A stretch of DNA of 64,000 nt from Burkholderia aenigmatica (GCF_902499175.1 NZ_CABVQC010000014.1:79456-143455), one strand, 5' to 3'. Positions 38,132 through 46,019 are shown, counted from the stretch's first letter. The notes: generated by a model from the letters alone, not told the origin. Numbers and translations: made by a program.

Positions 38132-39085
38132 TTATCTCACGGGCCGGCGTCTCGGGCCGCGCGCGGCAGTCGGCGGCGCCGATGCGGCCTGCATCGCGTC
38201 GATCAGATGGTCGCGGAACGCCCGTACCGACGCGGGCAGATCGCGCCCCGCCATCGTCTGCACCTGGATGCTGCGCTCGCGCAGTTGCGGGTTCGTCACG
38301 GGCACGACGACAAAGCCGTCCGCGGCGCAGCGGTCGCGCACCGACAGCAGCCCCGTGAACATCACCGCGCCCGTGCGCCGCGCGTAGCCGTACATCGCCG
38401 CCGTGTTGTTGCTCGTCAGTTCGGGCTCGAGCAGCAGCCCGTCGAGCGCGCACGCGATGTCGATCAGCTGTCGCACCGTCGTGCCTGCCTCGGGCAGCAC
38501 GTGCGGGTGACGCGCGACATCGGCGAGCGACACCGCGTCACGCGTCGCGAGCGGATGGTCGTGCCGCACCAGCGCGAAGATCGGCGCGCGCTCGGTATGT
38601 TCGACGCGCACGCCCTTCTCCGGCGCGAGGCTGAAACTCAATGCGATGTCCACGTCGCCGTCGCGCACGCGCCGCGTCGCGTCGGCCGGCGACACCACCC
38701 ACACGGAGAAATCGACGCCCGGATGGCGCGCCTTGAAGCTGGCGAGCGTGCCGGGCAGGAAATCGATCGCGAACCCTTCCGAGCACGCGATCTTCAGCAG
38801 GCTGCCGTGCAGCGCATCGAGCCCGCCGATGTCCTTCATCACGTGCTCGGCCTCCAGCAGGCTGCGCTGTGCGAACGCCAGCAGCCGTTCGCCGGCCTCC
38901 GACAGCGCCATCCCGCGCGGCCGGCGCTCGAACAGCGGCGCGCCGAGCTCGCTCTCGAGTTTCGCGATCTGGCGGCTGATCGCCGATACGGCCACGTGCA
39001 GCCGCGCCGACGCGTCGCTGATCGAGCCGGTGCGCGCCACTTCGACGAAATACCGTAACGCCAGGCCATGCAGGAAAGCCGCCAT
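38132..39085 (-). CDS. LysR-family transcriptional regulator
   Basis: LysR-type regulator of 317 residues with helix-turn-helix LRYFVEVARTGSISDASARLHVAVSAISRQIAKLE-type sequence (residues about 10-44) and a type-2 periplasmic-binding-like effector domain. It is divergent from the M20 peptidase and MFS genes with a 166-base shared region, so it probably controls them. The effector is likely the peptide or N-acyl amino acid handled by those products. Confidence 0.88.
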   Translation of the reverse strand: MAAFLHGLALRYFVEVARTGSISDASARLHVAVSAISRQIAKLESELGAPLFERRPRGMALSEAGERLLAFAQRSLLEAEHVMKDIGGLDALHGSLLKIACSEGFAIDFLPGTLASFKARHPGVDFSVWVVSPADATRRVRDGDVDIALSFSLAPEKGVRVEHTERAPIFALVRHDHPLATRDAVSLADVARHPHVLPEAGTTVRQLIDIACALDGLLLEPELTSNNTAAMYGYARRTGAVMFTGLLSVRDRCAADGFVVVPVTNPQLRERSIQVQTMAGRDLPASVRAFRDHLIDAMQAASAPPTAARGPRRRPVR

Positions 39086-39251
39086 CGTTCTGTCTCCGCC
39101 CGGCCGTCGGCCGCGCTGCTTTGCCTTTTAGGCAAAGAAAGGTTCGAAATTCGATCATTGTGACAAATAAATCGGCTTTCTAGAATCGATCGCACTTCAC
39201 GCTGCATGCCCGATCCGCCGCGCGCAGCGAACCCGACAGAGGAGACACGAC
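39086..39251. promoter_or_regulatory. Divergent LysR / peptidase control region
   Basis: AT-rich around 39135-39190 (TTCGAAATTCGATCATTGTGAC, CTAGAATCGATCG), the likely place of the LysR box and both promoters. Confidence 0.45.
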
Positions 39252-40673
39252 TTGAGCCGTACCGCCGCCATCCAGCACGCGCTGAACCAGTTCGAATCCG
39301 GTGCGTTCTTCACGACCCTGAGCCGCCGCGTCGGCCTGCGCACCGAGAGCCAGGAAAGCGGCAATGAAGCCGCGCTGCGCGCCTACCTGACCGACGAGAT
39401 CGCCCCCGAGGCCGCGCGCCTCGGCTTCACGTCGCGGATCGTCGACAATCCGGTCGACGGCGGCGGCCCGTTCCTGCTCGCCTCGCGCCACGAAGACGAC
39501 GCGCTGCCGACCGTGCTGATCTACGGCCACGGCGACGTCGTGCGCGGCTACGACGCGCAGTGGCGCGCGCCTCTGTCGCCGTGGACGCTGACGGCCGACG
39601 GCGACCGCTGGTACGGCCGCGGCAGCGCCGACAACAAGGGCCAGCACACCATCAACCTGGCCGCGCTGGCGAGCGTGCTCGACGCGCGCGGCGGCCGGCT
39701 CGGCTTCAACGCGAAGCTGCTGATCGAGATGGGCGAGGAAACGGGTTCGCCGGGCCTCGACGCACTGTGCCGCCAGGAGCGCGACGCGCTCGCGGCCGAC
39801 GTGCTGATCGCGTCCGACGGCCCGCGCATCGCCGCCGCGCGCCCCACGGTATTCCTCGGCTCGCGCGGCTCGGTCAATTTCAAGCTGAGCCTGCGGACCC
39901 GCGACGGCGCGCATCATTCCGGCAACTGGGGCGGACTGCTGCGCAATCCGGCGATCGTGCTCGCGCACGCGCTCGCGAGCCTCGTCGACGCGCGCGGCGC
40001 GATTCGCGTCGCGGGGCTGCGTCCGCCGCCGATCCCGGCCGCCGTGCGCGATGCGCTCGCCGATCTCTCCGTCGGCGGCGGCCCCGGCGATCCGGCGCTC
40101 GACGCCGACTGGGGCGAGCCCGGCCTCACCGCGGCCGAGCGCGTGTTCGGCTGGAACACGTTCGAGATCCTCGCGTTCAAGGCCGGCAACCCCGAGCACC
40201 CCGTCAATGCGATCCCGCCCGCCGCGTATGCGCACTGCCAGTTGCGCTTCGTCGTCGGCACCGACTGGGAAGCGCTGCATGCCCATCTGCGCACGCACCT
40301 CGATGCACACGGCTTCGCCGACATCGAGATCGACGTCGAACGCGGCGCACCGGCGACGCCCGTGCCGCCGGACGATCCGTGGGTCCGCTGGGCCGTCGCG
40401 TCGCTGGCGCGCACCACCGGCAAGAAGCCCGCGATCCTGCCGAATCTTGGCGGCACGCTGCCGAACGAAGTGTTCGCCGACACGCTCGGGCTGCCGACGC
40501 TGTGGGTGCCGCACTCGTACCCGGCGTGCTCGCAGCACGCCCCCGACGAGCACCTGCTCGCGAGCGTCGTCAGCGAGGGGCTGCAGATGATGGCCGGCCT
40601 CTTCTGGGATCTCGGCGACGACGCACCGACCGTTCGCCGCGCGGCGCCCGCCGCGGCCGGCGCCGCCCTGTAA
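39252..40673 (+). CDS. M20-family metallopeptidase
   Basis: Zinc-dependent M20 peptidase/deacylase of 473 residues without signal peptide. Metal-site motifs: YGHGDVV (His and Asp), GRGSADNKGQ (bridging Asp), EMGEETGSPG (general base and ligand Glu), and the late His in VPHSYPACSQHAPDEH. It should hydrolyse a dipeptide or N-acyl amino acid. The start is a TTG at 39252, eight bases after GGAGA; no ATG is in a suitable place. The next gene, an MFS transporter 35 bases downstream, is likely its substrate importer. Confidence 0.87.
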   Translation: MSRTAAIQHALNQFESGAFFTTLSRRVGLRTESQESGNEAALRAYLTDEIAPEAARLGFTSRIVDNPVDGGGPFLLASRHEDDALPTVLIYGHGDVVRGYDAQWRAPLSPWTLTADGDRWYGRGSADNKGQHTINLAALASVLDARGGRLGFNAKLLIEMGEETGSPGLDALCRQERDALAADVLIASDGPRIAAARPTVFLGSRGSVNFKLSLRTRDGAHHSGNWGGLLRNPAIVLAHALASLVDARGAIRVAGLRPPPIPAAVRDALADLSVGGGPGDPALDADWGEPGLTAAERVFGWNTFEILAFKAGNPEHPVNAIPPAAYAHCQLRFVVGTDWEALHAHLRTHLDAHGFADIEIDVERGAPATPVPPDDPWVRWAVASLARTTGKKPAILPNLGGTLPNEVFADTLGLPTLWVPHSYPACSQHAPDEHLLASVVSEGLQMMAGLFWDLGDDAPTVRRAAPAAAGAAL

Positions 40674-40708
40674 CGCGCTTCGCCCCTTTCACGGGACCTG
40701 CATACACG

Positions 40709-41995
40709 ATGAATACGACCACCCTGACCTCGCAGGAAGCCGCCCGCCCCAGCGCCGCGAAGATCCGGCGCATCATCTTCGCGGCGTCGATCGGCAACGC
40801 ACTCGAATGGTTCGACCTGATCGTCTACGGCTTCTTCGCGGTGACGATCGCCAAGCTGTTCTTCCCCGCCACGAGCGAAGCGACGTCGCTGATGCTTACG
40901 CTCGGCACGTTCGGGCTGTCCTACGTGATCCGGCCGATCGGCGGCTTCGTGCTCGGCGCATACGCGGACCGTGCGGGCCGCAAGGCGTCGCTGCTGCTGT
41001 CGATCGCGATGATGATGGCCGGCACGCTGCTGATCGCGCTGATGCCGACCTACGCATCGATCGGCATCCTCGCGCCGCTCGGGATCATGCTGTCGCGGCT
41101 GATGCAGGGCTTTTCCGCGGGCGGCGAATTCGCGAGCTCGACCGCGTTCCTCGTCGAGCACGCGCCGCAGCGCCGCGGTTTCATGTCGAGCTGGCAGTTC
41201 GCGAGCCAGGGCCTCGCGACGCTGCTCGCATCGGGCTTCGGCGCGCTGCTGACCTCCACGCTGACGTCTGCGCAACTCGAAAGCTGGGGCTGGCGCGTGC
41301 CGTTCCTGTTCGGGCTCGCGATCGGCCCGGTCGGGCTGTACATCCGCCGTTACGTCGACGAAGGCGTCGAGTTCAAGACGCAGGCACGCTCCGAAGCGCC
41401 GGTGCGCGAGCTGTTCGCGGAACAAAAGGTGCGGGTGCTGCTGTCGATCGGCGCGCTCGTGATCTCGACCGCGATCAACTACATGATCCTGTACATGCCG
41501 ACTTACGCGATCAAGCAGCTGGGGCTGCCTGCGTCGACGGGCTTCGCAGCCACGCTCGCGACCGGCTTCGTGCTGACGCTCGTCACGCCGGTCGTCGGCC
41601 ACCTGTCCGATCGCACCGGGCGGATCCGCATGATGGCGACCGCGGCCGTGCTGATGCTCGTCACCGTGTGGCCGACGTTCGCGTGGCTCACACGCCACGC
41701 GTCGTTCGCGACGATGCTCGCCGCCCTGGTCTGGATCGGTGCGCTGAAGGCGATGTACTGCGGCGCGCTGCCGGCGCTGATGGCCGAGCTGTTCCCGTCG
41801 CAGACGCGCGCAACGGGGCTCGCGGTCAGCTACAACACGGGTGTCACGCTGTTCGGCGGCTTCGCGCCGTTCGTCATCACCTGGCTGATCAGCACGACCG
41901 GCAACCGGCTGTCGCCTGCGCTTTATCTGATGGGCTGCGCGCTGCTGAGCCTGATCGCGCTGTTCGTCGCGCGCACGCGACTCAAGATGCGGTAA
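40709..41995 (+). CDS. MFS transporter, metabolite:H+ symporter type
   Basis: Major-facilitator transporter of 428 residues with 12 helices. Family features: AASIGNALEWFDLIVYGFFAV in helix 1, GAYADRAGRKASL in loop 2-3, LMQGFSAGGEFASSTAFLVEHAP in helix 5. These place it in the metabolite:proton symporter group (citrate, shikimate, proline/betaine transporters). It probably imports the substrate of the M20 enzyme encoded just upstream. A GCAGCGATGC/GCATCGCTGC hairpin (42012-42053) follows the stop codon. Confidence 0.88.
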   Translation: MNTTTLTSQEAARPSAAKIRRIIFAASIGNALEWFDLIVYGFFAVTIAKLFFPATSEATSLMLTLGTFGLSYVIRPIGGFVLGAYADRAGRKASLLLSIAMMMAGTLLIALMPTYASIGILAPLGIMLSRLMQGFSAGGEFASSTAFLVEHAPQRRGFMSSWQFASQGLATLLASGFGALLTSTLTSAQLESWGWRVPFLFGLAIGPVGLYIRRYVDEGVEFKTQARSEAPVRELFAEQKVRVLLSIGALVISTAINYMILYMPTYAIKQLGLPASTGFAATLATGFVLTLVTPVVGHLSDRTGRIRMMATAAVLMLVTVWPTFAWLTRHASFATMLAALVWIGALKAMYCGALPALMAELFPSQTRATGLAVSYNTGVTLFGGFAPFVITWLISTTGNRLSPALYLMGCALLSLIALFVARTRLKMR

Positions 41996-42081
41996 CGGAA
42001 GAAACGACGGCGCAGCGATGCGCCGCCGGTGCGGCCCGCCGCAGCATCGCTGCCGCGCGGGCCGTGCGCCGCTTGTTCAGG

Positions 42082-43134
42082 TCAAGGCGCCGGGTTCGGC
42101 TGCAGTTCGTGCAGCGCGTCGATCTCGGCGAGGATCTCGTCGGACAGCTTCACGTCGATGCTGCCGATGTTCTCCTTCAACTGCTCGAGCGACGTCGCAC
42201 CGATCAGGTTGCTGCGCGTGAACGGCCGGCTGTTGACGAACGCCAGCGCGAGCTGTGCGGGCGACAACCCGTGACGCCGCGCGAGCGCGACGTAACGCGA
42301 CGTCGCCTCGACGGCCTGCGGCTTGCTGTAACGCTGGAAGCGCTCGAACAGCGTGATGCGCGCGCCGGCCGGACGCGCACCGTTCTCGTACTTGCCGGAC
42401 AGCCAGCCGAACGCGAGCGGCGAATACGCGAGCAGGCCGACGCCGTCACGATGCGTGAATTCCGACAGACCGTTCTCGAACGTGCGGTTCAGCAGGCTGT
42501 ACGGATTCTGGATGCTCGCGATGCGCGGCAGCCCGAGCTTCTCGGCCGCGCGCAGGAACTGCCCGACGCCCCACGGCGTTTCGTTCGACACGCCGATCGC
42601 GCGCACCTTGCCGGCCTTCACGAATTCCGCGAGCACGCCGAGGGTTTCCTCGATCGGCACGGTATAGGTGTCGTCGACCCACGGATAGGCGGGACGGCCG
42701 AACGTCGTCGTGCTGCGATCGGGCCAGTGCAACTGATAGAGATCGACGTAATCGGTCTGCAGGCGCTTGAGACTGCCATCGAGCGCTTCGGTCAGGTTCT
42801 TGCGGTCGAACTGGTTGCCTTCGCCGCGAATATGGCGCGGATTGTGCGGCTGCCGCGCCGGGCCGGCGATCTTCGTCGCGAGTACGATGCGCTCGCGTTG
42901 CGCGCGATGCTGCGCGAGCCAGGTGCCGATGTACTGCTCGGTGCGCCCCTGCGTGTCGGGCTTCGGCGGCACCGGATACATCTCCGCGGCATCGATCAGC
43001 GTCACGCCCTGCCCGATCGCGTAGTCGATCTGCTCGTGCGCATCGCGCTCCGAATTCTGCTCGCCCCACGTCATCGTGCCGAGGCCGATCAGGCTGACCT
43101 CGATGCCCGAATCGCCAAGTGTGCGGTATTCCAT
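42082..43134 (-). CDS. Aldo/keto reductase (Tas-like)
   Basis: NADP(H)-dependent aldo/keto reductase of 350 residues of the Tas subgroup. The barrel begins MEYRTLGDSGIEVSLIGLGTMTWGEQ, and the catalytic residues are seen as Asp/Tyr in LIDAAEMYPVPP, Lys in VLATKIAG and His in LYQLHWPD. The physiological substrate is unknown; E. coli Tas suppresses a tyrosine auxotrophy. Cytoplasmic and apparently monocistronic. Confidence 0.9.
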   Translation of the reverse strand: MEYRTLGDSGIEVSLIGLGTMTWGEQNSERDAHEQIDYAIGQGVTLIDAAEMYPVPPKPDTQGRTEQYIGTWLAQHRAQRERIVLATKIAGPARQPHNPRHIRGEGNQFDRKNLTEALDGSLKRLQTDYVDLYQLHWPDRSTTTFGRPAYPWVDDTYTVPIEETLGVLAEFVKAGKVRAIGVSNETPWGVGQFLRAAEKLGLPRIASIQNPYSLLNRTFENGLSEFTHRDGVGLLAYSPLAFGWLSGKYENGARPAGARITLFERFQRYSKPQAVEATSRYVALARRHGLSPAQLALAFVNSRPFTRSNLIGATSLEQLKENIGSIDVKLSDEILAEIDALHELQPNPAP

Positions 43135-43281
43135 GCTGGTCCTGTCGCGTCGGTGGAAAGCAGGAACGCTATCACACTGAAGCGGCCGCTTCAGACAGGC
43201 GCCGCGATCGCTTACAGGCGGCCTGCGGCGCCGGTGTGGAGATTCACGCGCCGATCCGGACGATGGCGTTGCCGCCCGCCA

Positions 43282-43719
43282 TCACTGCGGCCGCTGGATG
43301 AAGCAGGTTGCCGACGCATGCGCGACGATCTTGTCGTCCGCCGTCTTCAGCGTGCCCTCGGCAACGCCCAGCGAACGCGACAGGTGAATCACCCGCCCTT
43401 CCGCCACCAGGTCGACGTCACGCGGCACGGGCCGCAGCATCTTCACGTGCAGGTCGACCGTACCGTAGCCGACGCCCGCATCGAGCATCGAATGCACCGC
43501 GCACCCCGTAACCGAATCGAGCACCGTCGCGGCGAACCCGCCGTGCACGCCGCCGAGCGGATTCAGGTGCCGGCCATCCGCCCGCGCCGAAAACTTCACA
43601 TAACCGAGCTCGACATCGAGCGGGCGCATCGGGATCGTTTCGGAAATCGACGCGAGCGGCGCATCGCCCGATACCGCAGCGCGCAACAGATCGAGACCAG
43701 ACAGGGAAAGCGGGTTCAT
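43282..43719 (-). CDS. PaaI-type hotdog-fold thioesterase
   Basis: Hotdog thioesterase of 145 residues. The family signature is HLNPLGGVHGGFAATVLDSVTGCAVHSML, with HGG at the start of the central helix and a catalytic Asp. It should hydrolyse acyl- or aryl-CoA thioesters. The ATG at 43719 (MNPLSLSGLD) is used. Its upstream region holds a GGTTC-N7-GAAC(T/C) dyad of the same type found at the HxlR gene 2.3 kb away, so these two genes may once have been divergent neighbours. Confidence 0.88.
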   Translation of the reverse strand: MNPLSLSGLDLLRAAVSGDAPLASISETIPMRPLDVELGYVKFSARADGRHLNPLGGVHGGFAATVLDSVTGCAVHSMLDAGVGYGTVDLHVKMLRPVPRDVDLVAEGRVIHLSRSLGVAEGTLKTADDKIVAHASATCFIQRPQ

Positions 43720-43759
43720 CGGGTTGTCTCCGGGTTGAAAGCGCGTCGCCGCGCGAGTA

Positions 43760-43776
43760 AGTTCTAAATTGGAACC
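43760..43776. promoter_or_regulatory. GGTTC-N7-GAAC(T) dyad upstream of the thioesterase gene
   Basis: On the minus strand it reads GGTTC-CAATTTA-GAACT, 41 bases before the thioesterase start. It matches the arms and spacing of the two 17-bp repeats further right, so it may be a binding site of the HxlR-type regulator. Confidence 0.5.
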
Positions 43777-43781
43777 CATTA

Positions 43782-43807
43782 TTGACAACGATGGTGGCCG
43801 TTGTCAA
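43782..43807. repeat. Perfect 9-bp inverted repeat
   Basis: TTGACAACG-N8-CGTTGTCAA in the thioesterase promoter region. Either a regulator site or a pair of outward-facing -35-like TTGACA elements. Confidence 0.6.
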
Positions 43808-43836
43808 CGCGACCGGGCCCGTTGCAACCGAAGACG

Positions 43837-43853
43837 GGTTCTATAATCGAACC
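43837..43853. repeat. Left copy of 17-bp direct repeat (possible attL)
   Basis: GGTTCTATAATCGAACC, identical to 45959-45975. It includes arms GGTTC/GAACC and a TATAAT -10-like core. It marks the left edge of the accessory insert. Confidence 0.75.
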
Positions 43854-44149
43854 TGGAGTATATCCGGAGAGCCGCGCCCAGCTTGGCTTCGGCGTTTTCG
43901 CCGCTCCGAATCCCCGTACGCTTCCCCTCCTTTTCCGACGCCTGCCCCGGACACCCGGCGACCGATCGACGGGTCGCGGCTCGACCGATCCGGGCGTGTC
44001 GATGTGTACGGGAAGGAGGACGCCGCGCGGAACGGGCGCAAGACGGCCTCGCGTCGGGTCGCACAGGGCGACGCGTGGGCGCGGCCGGACGGAAGGCGCT
44101 ACGGGGCTAGATTCTGGTCGGATGTGCGGAAGTCAAAAGGCGAGTCGGG
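43854..44149. other. Left part of the insert, no gene recognised
   Basis: About 300 bases between the left repeat and the DUF1493 stop. Open frames exist on both strands, but none has a plausible start signal or protein character. Confidence 0.5.
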
Positions 44150-44497
44150 TCACGCTTCCCAGCGACCTCGCTCCATCGCCTCTTCCATCATGCCGAGGGT
44201 CAGCGATCGCCCCCCTAGCGTCTCGCGCGCCGCCGTGCTGAACGGGGATTTCACGACCGCCGCGAGGAACGATCCGATGCCGAGCTTCGCGGCCGGATAG
44301 TAATAGTGGATGTCGAACGCCGACAGGTCGACCCCGAACTCCACGGCCCACCGCCTGACGAGTTTATCGATGCGATCCGGCTCCAAGTCCAGGTCGTGAT
44401 AGAGGTCCGTGTCGCGCGTCAGTTCGAGCCGACCGACTAGCGGCTTACCTGCGTCAGTCGCAACGAACTGTTCAAGGCTCTCCCACGAATCAACCAT
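44150..44497 (-). CDS. DUF1493 family protein
   Basis: 115-residue acidic soluble protein of the DUF1493 type known from Salmonella and other enterobacteria. The diagnostic part is LTRDTDLYHDLDLEPDRIDKLVRRW (given as a span, about residues 26-50), then FGVDLSAFDIHYYYP. The first segment resembles helix II of acyl carrier proteins, but the Asp-Ser-Leu attachment motif is replaced by LEP, so no phosphopantetheine is expected; the ACP likeness is an inference. Its ATG lies inside the 3' end of the STM2901-family gene (8-base overlap), so the two are translated together. Function unknown. Confidence 0.8.
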   Translation of the reverse strand: MVDSWESLEQFVATDAGKPLVGRLELTRDTDLYHDLDLEPDRIDKLVRRWAVEFGVDLSAFDIHYYYPAAKLGIGSFLAAVVKSPFSTAARETLGGRSLTLGMMEEAMERGRWEA

Positions 44498-44927
44498 ACA
44501 AACGGTCCTCGGGCTTCACCGTGCTGTTGTAGGTCGTGACGGAACGATACGTGATCATCGTCACGTCCGACGCGAGGATCACCCAACCCACTCCCGGAAT
44601 TGCGCGGCCAACGAACGCACCTATGTTCCGCGTGAATTTGATACGCATCAGGATCAGGCTGGTGAACGAGGTCACGGTCGGAAGGATACGGTGTTTTATC
44701 TCGTACGGCAGCATGCGGCGGGAAACGACAGACGCGATCGACGTCCCCTTGACGGCCCCGGCGAACTTGCCGCGCGTCGGGATGAACCGCTGGCCCGACA
44801 GCACCATCGCGATACCGACTGCATCATCGATTCCTAGCTCCTTGCCCGTCTCGTCGATAAAGATCAGGAAGAAGAGTTCTTCACGGGTTAAGCCCTCATG
44901 CATCCCGTACTTGTACGTATTCTCCAT
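44490..44927 (-). CDS. STM2901 family membrane protein
   Basis: 145-residue protein of the STM2901 family, named after a Salmonella gene near SPI-1. Diagnostic parts are YKYGMHEGLTREELFFLIFIDE at the start, LSGQRFIPTRGKFAGAVKGTS in the middle, and TRNIGAFVGRAIPGVGWVILASDV near the end, a Gly-rich hydrophobic segment that may enter a membrane, finishing with the family-typical TVKPEDRLYG. It overlaps the following DUF1493 gene by eight bases; the same pairing occurs in enterobacterial accessory loci. Function unknown. It could be an immunity, defence or effector-related pair, but nothing here proves it. Confidence 0.82.
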   Translation of the reverse strand: MENTYKYGMHEGLTREELFFLIFIDETGKELGIDDAVGIAMVLSGQRFIPTRGKFAGAVKGTSIASVVSRRMLPYEIKHRILPTVTSFTSLILMRIKFTRNIGAFVGRAIPGVGWVILASDVTMITYRSVTTYNSTVKPEDRLYG

Positions 44928-45109
44928 CTCTCAGAATTATGCGTGTTGGTGATCGCCAGAGATTAGCGTGAAGATGCCGCGTGGACAATAGGCTCATGGC
45001 GCGCAGATGTTCATCTTTGTGCAACTGCGAATCATACGCAGCGCAACCCGCGCGATTACTTCGTCAGCGGCAAAATGCTCCGATCCAAAATACCAAATGC
45101 GGGGTTGCG

Positions 45110-45589
45110 ATGGCGTGCGAACTTCAGTCGGGATGGACTACCGTGATACAGGCGAGCGCGGCCGCTCTATCGCCTATCATCGCAATCGCGGCTGGCTGGA
45201 TCGCTTGGCAGCAGGTGCGTATAAACCGGAACAAGCTGAAGCTCGATCGGTTCGATAAGCGGTTCACCGTGCACGAAGCCGCAATGACGTTCGTTGCCAA
45301 GGTCGCCACGAGGGGCAACGTGGACACTGCGGAGATGAACGAGTTCATCGCCAAGACTCGCGGAACGCGGTTCCTACTGAGCAAAGAAATTGCCGACTAC
45401 CTGGACGAGATATATCGAAACGCGGGCCGTCTGCGCAGCGTATCTATATCGATGGAAGCGTTGACTCTGTCGGACGAGGTCCGACAAAAGTTTAGCGATA
45501 AGTGGCTAGAACTGAATGAATGGTTTCAGAAGCAACTGGACGTGATCCCGGAGAAGTTCTCGCCGTTCCTCTCGATCGACGATATGTGA
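45110..45589 (+). CDS. Membrane-anchored hypothetical protein
   Basis: 159-residue protein I do not recognise by name. One hydrophobic segment near the N-terminus (VIQASAAALSPIIAIAAGWIAW, about residues 11-32) is followed by a charged cytoplasmic helical domain beginning QVRINRNKLKLDRFDKRF. Proteins of this layout are common on phages and islands. The ATG at 45110 has only a weak GGGG upstream; an earlier in-frame start exists but adds 43 residues of non-protein-like sequence. Base composition is lower in GC than the core genes. Confidence 0.65.
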   Translation: MACELQSGWTTVIQASAAALSPIIAIAAGWIAWQQVRINRNKLKLDRFDKRFTVHEAAMTFVAKVATRGNVDTAEMNEFIAKTRGTRFLLSKEIADYLDEIYRNAGRLRSVSISMEALTLSDEVRQKFSDKWLELNEWFQKQLDVIPEKFSPFLSIDDM

Positions 45590-45632
45590 AGCTTGCCGCG
45601 CCCGAACGCTTCGAGGCGCGGTCTTCACCGCT

Positions 45633-45776
45633 CTACTCCGCTTTGCTGACGACAGTCAGCGCCCAGACGAGCGACCCGACCCAGCCGATGAGCGTCCAGC
45701 CGAGGGATGTCTTGTGCACTGCGATGGCGTTCTGGTTGTGGTGGTGGCCGCGAGCGATCGCGATGATGGTCTGACC
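45633..45776 (-). pseudogene. Remnant of superinfection immunity protein
   Basis: About 47 codons ending at a TAG, reading TIIAIARGHHHNQNAIAV then SLGWTLIGWVGSLVWALTVV. This is the C-terminal two thirds of the T4 Imm-like superinfection immunity family (pattern P-TIIA-x-RGHHN ... GWTxIGWVGxLVWA). The N-terminal membrane helix and start codon are missing: upstream in the same frame there is no ATG, GTG or TTG before a stop. It is therefore a truncated gene. Confidence 0.7.
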
Positions 45777-45958
45777 TGCCCCCCGCGATTTCCCGTCCTT
45801 TCACCCCGCCTTTCCCTCGCCTCGACCCGCCGCAACAAGGTGCAACGCTCCGCAACGGGGTGCATCAGAGTGAACTCAATCATTTGATTTAAAAGGGCTT
45901 TCCACAGGAAACCGCCGCAACGTTCCGCAAAGGCGAACTCCACGCTGCGACGGTGTTC
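45777..45958. other. Right end of the insert with CCGCAAC repeats
   Basis: Non-coding. CCGCAA(C) occurs at 45830, 45850, 45915 and 45925, and again just beyond the right repeat near 45985. Clustered short repeats beside an end repeat resemble arm-type integrase sites, though the spacing is irregular. Confidence 0.45.
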
Positions 45959-45975
45959 GGTTCTATAATCGAACC
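45959..45975. repeat. Right copy of 17-bp direct repeat (possible attR; also HxlR promoter)
   Basis: GGTTCTATAATCGAACC, identical to 43837-43853. TATAAT at 45964-45969 is well placed as the -10 element of the HxlR gene that starts 45 bases on, and the GGTTC/GAACC arms would let the regulator cover its own promoter. Confidence 0.75.
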
Positions 45976-46019
45976 CGCTATTTCGCTGAACCGCCGCAAG
46001 AGATGCAAGAGACTCGACG

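Larger units (their letters stand above)
43837..45975. mobile_element. Putative small cargo element bounded by 17-bp direct repeats
   Basis: About 2.1 kb lying between identical 17-bp repeats, carrying a DUF1493 gene, an STM2901-family gene, a membrane-anchored hypothetical gene and a superinfection-immunity remnant, all of kinds found on phages and islands. No integrase or transposase is inside. The right copy of the repeat sits in the HxlR promoter. The simplest reading is site-specific insertion into that promoter followed by loss of the integrase, or a non-autonomous element mobilised in trans. The alternative is two regulator-binding sites that merely happen to flank these genes. Confidence 0.55.

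Noticed and set aside
39914..41698. 594-codon minus-strand frame opposite the M20 peptidase and MFS genes
   Set aside because: No family features; the plus strand has well-supported genes with correct starts.
40807..43767. 986-codon plus-strand frame spanning MFS, aldo/keto reductase and thioesterase genes
   Set aside because: It runs through three unrelated genes on both strands and has no domain; a shadow of GC-rich codon bias.
45520..45774. 84-codon plus-strand frame with a Trp-rich end
   Set aside because: It is the antisense of the superinfection-immunity remnant, which has the family pattern on the minus strand.
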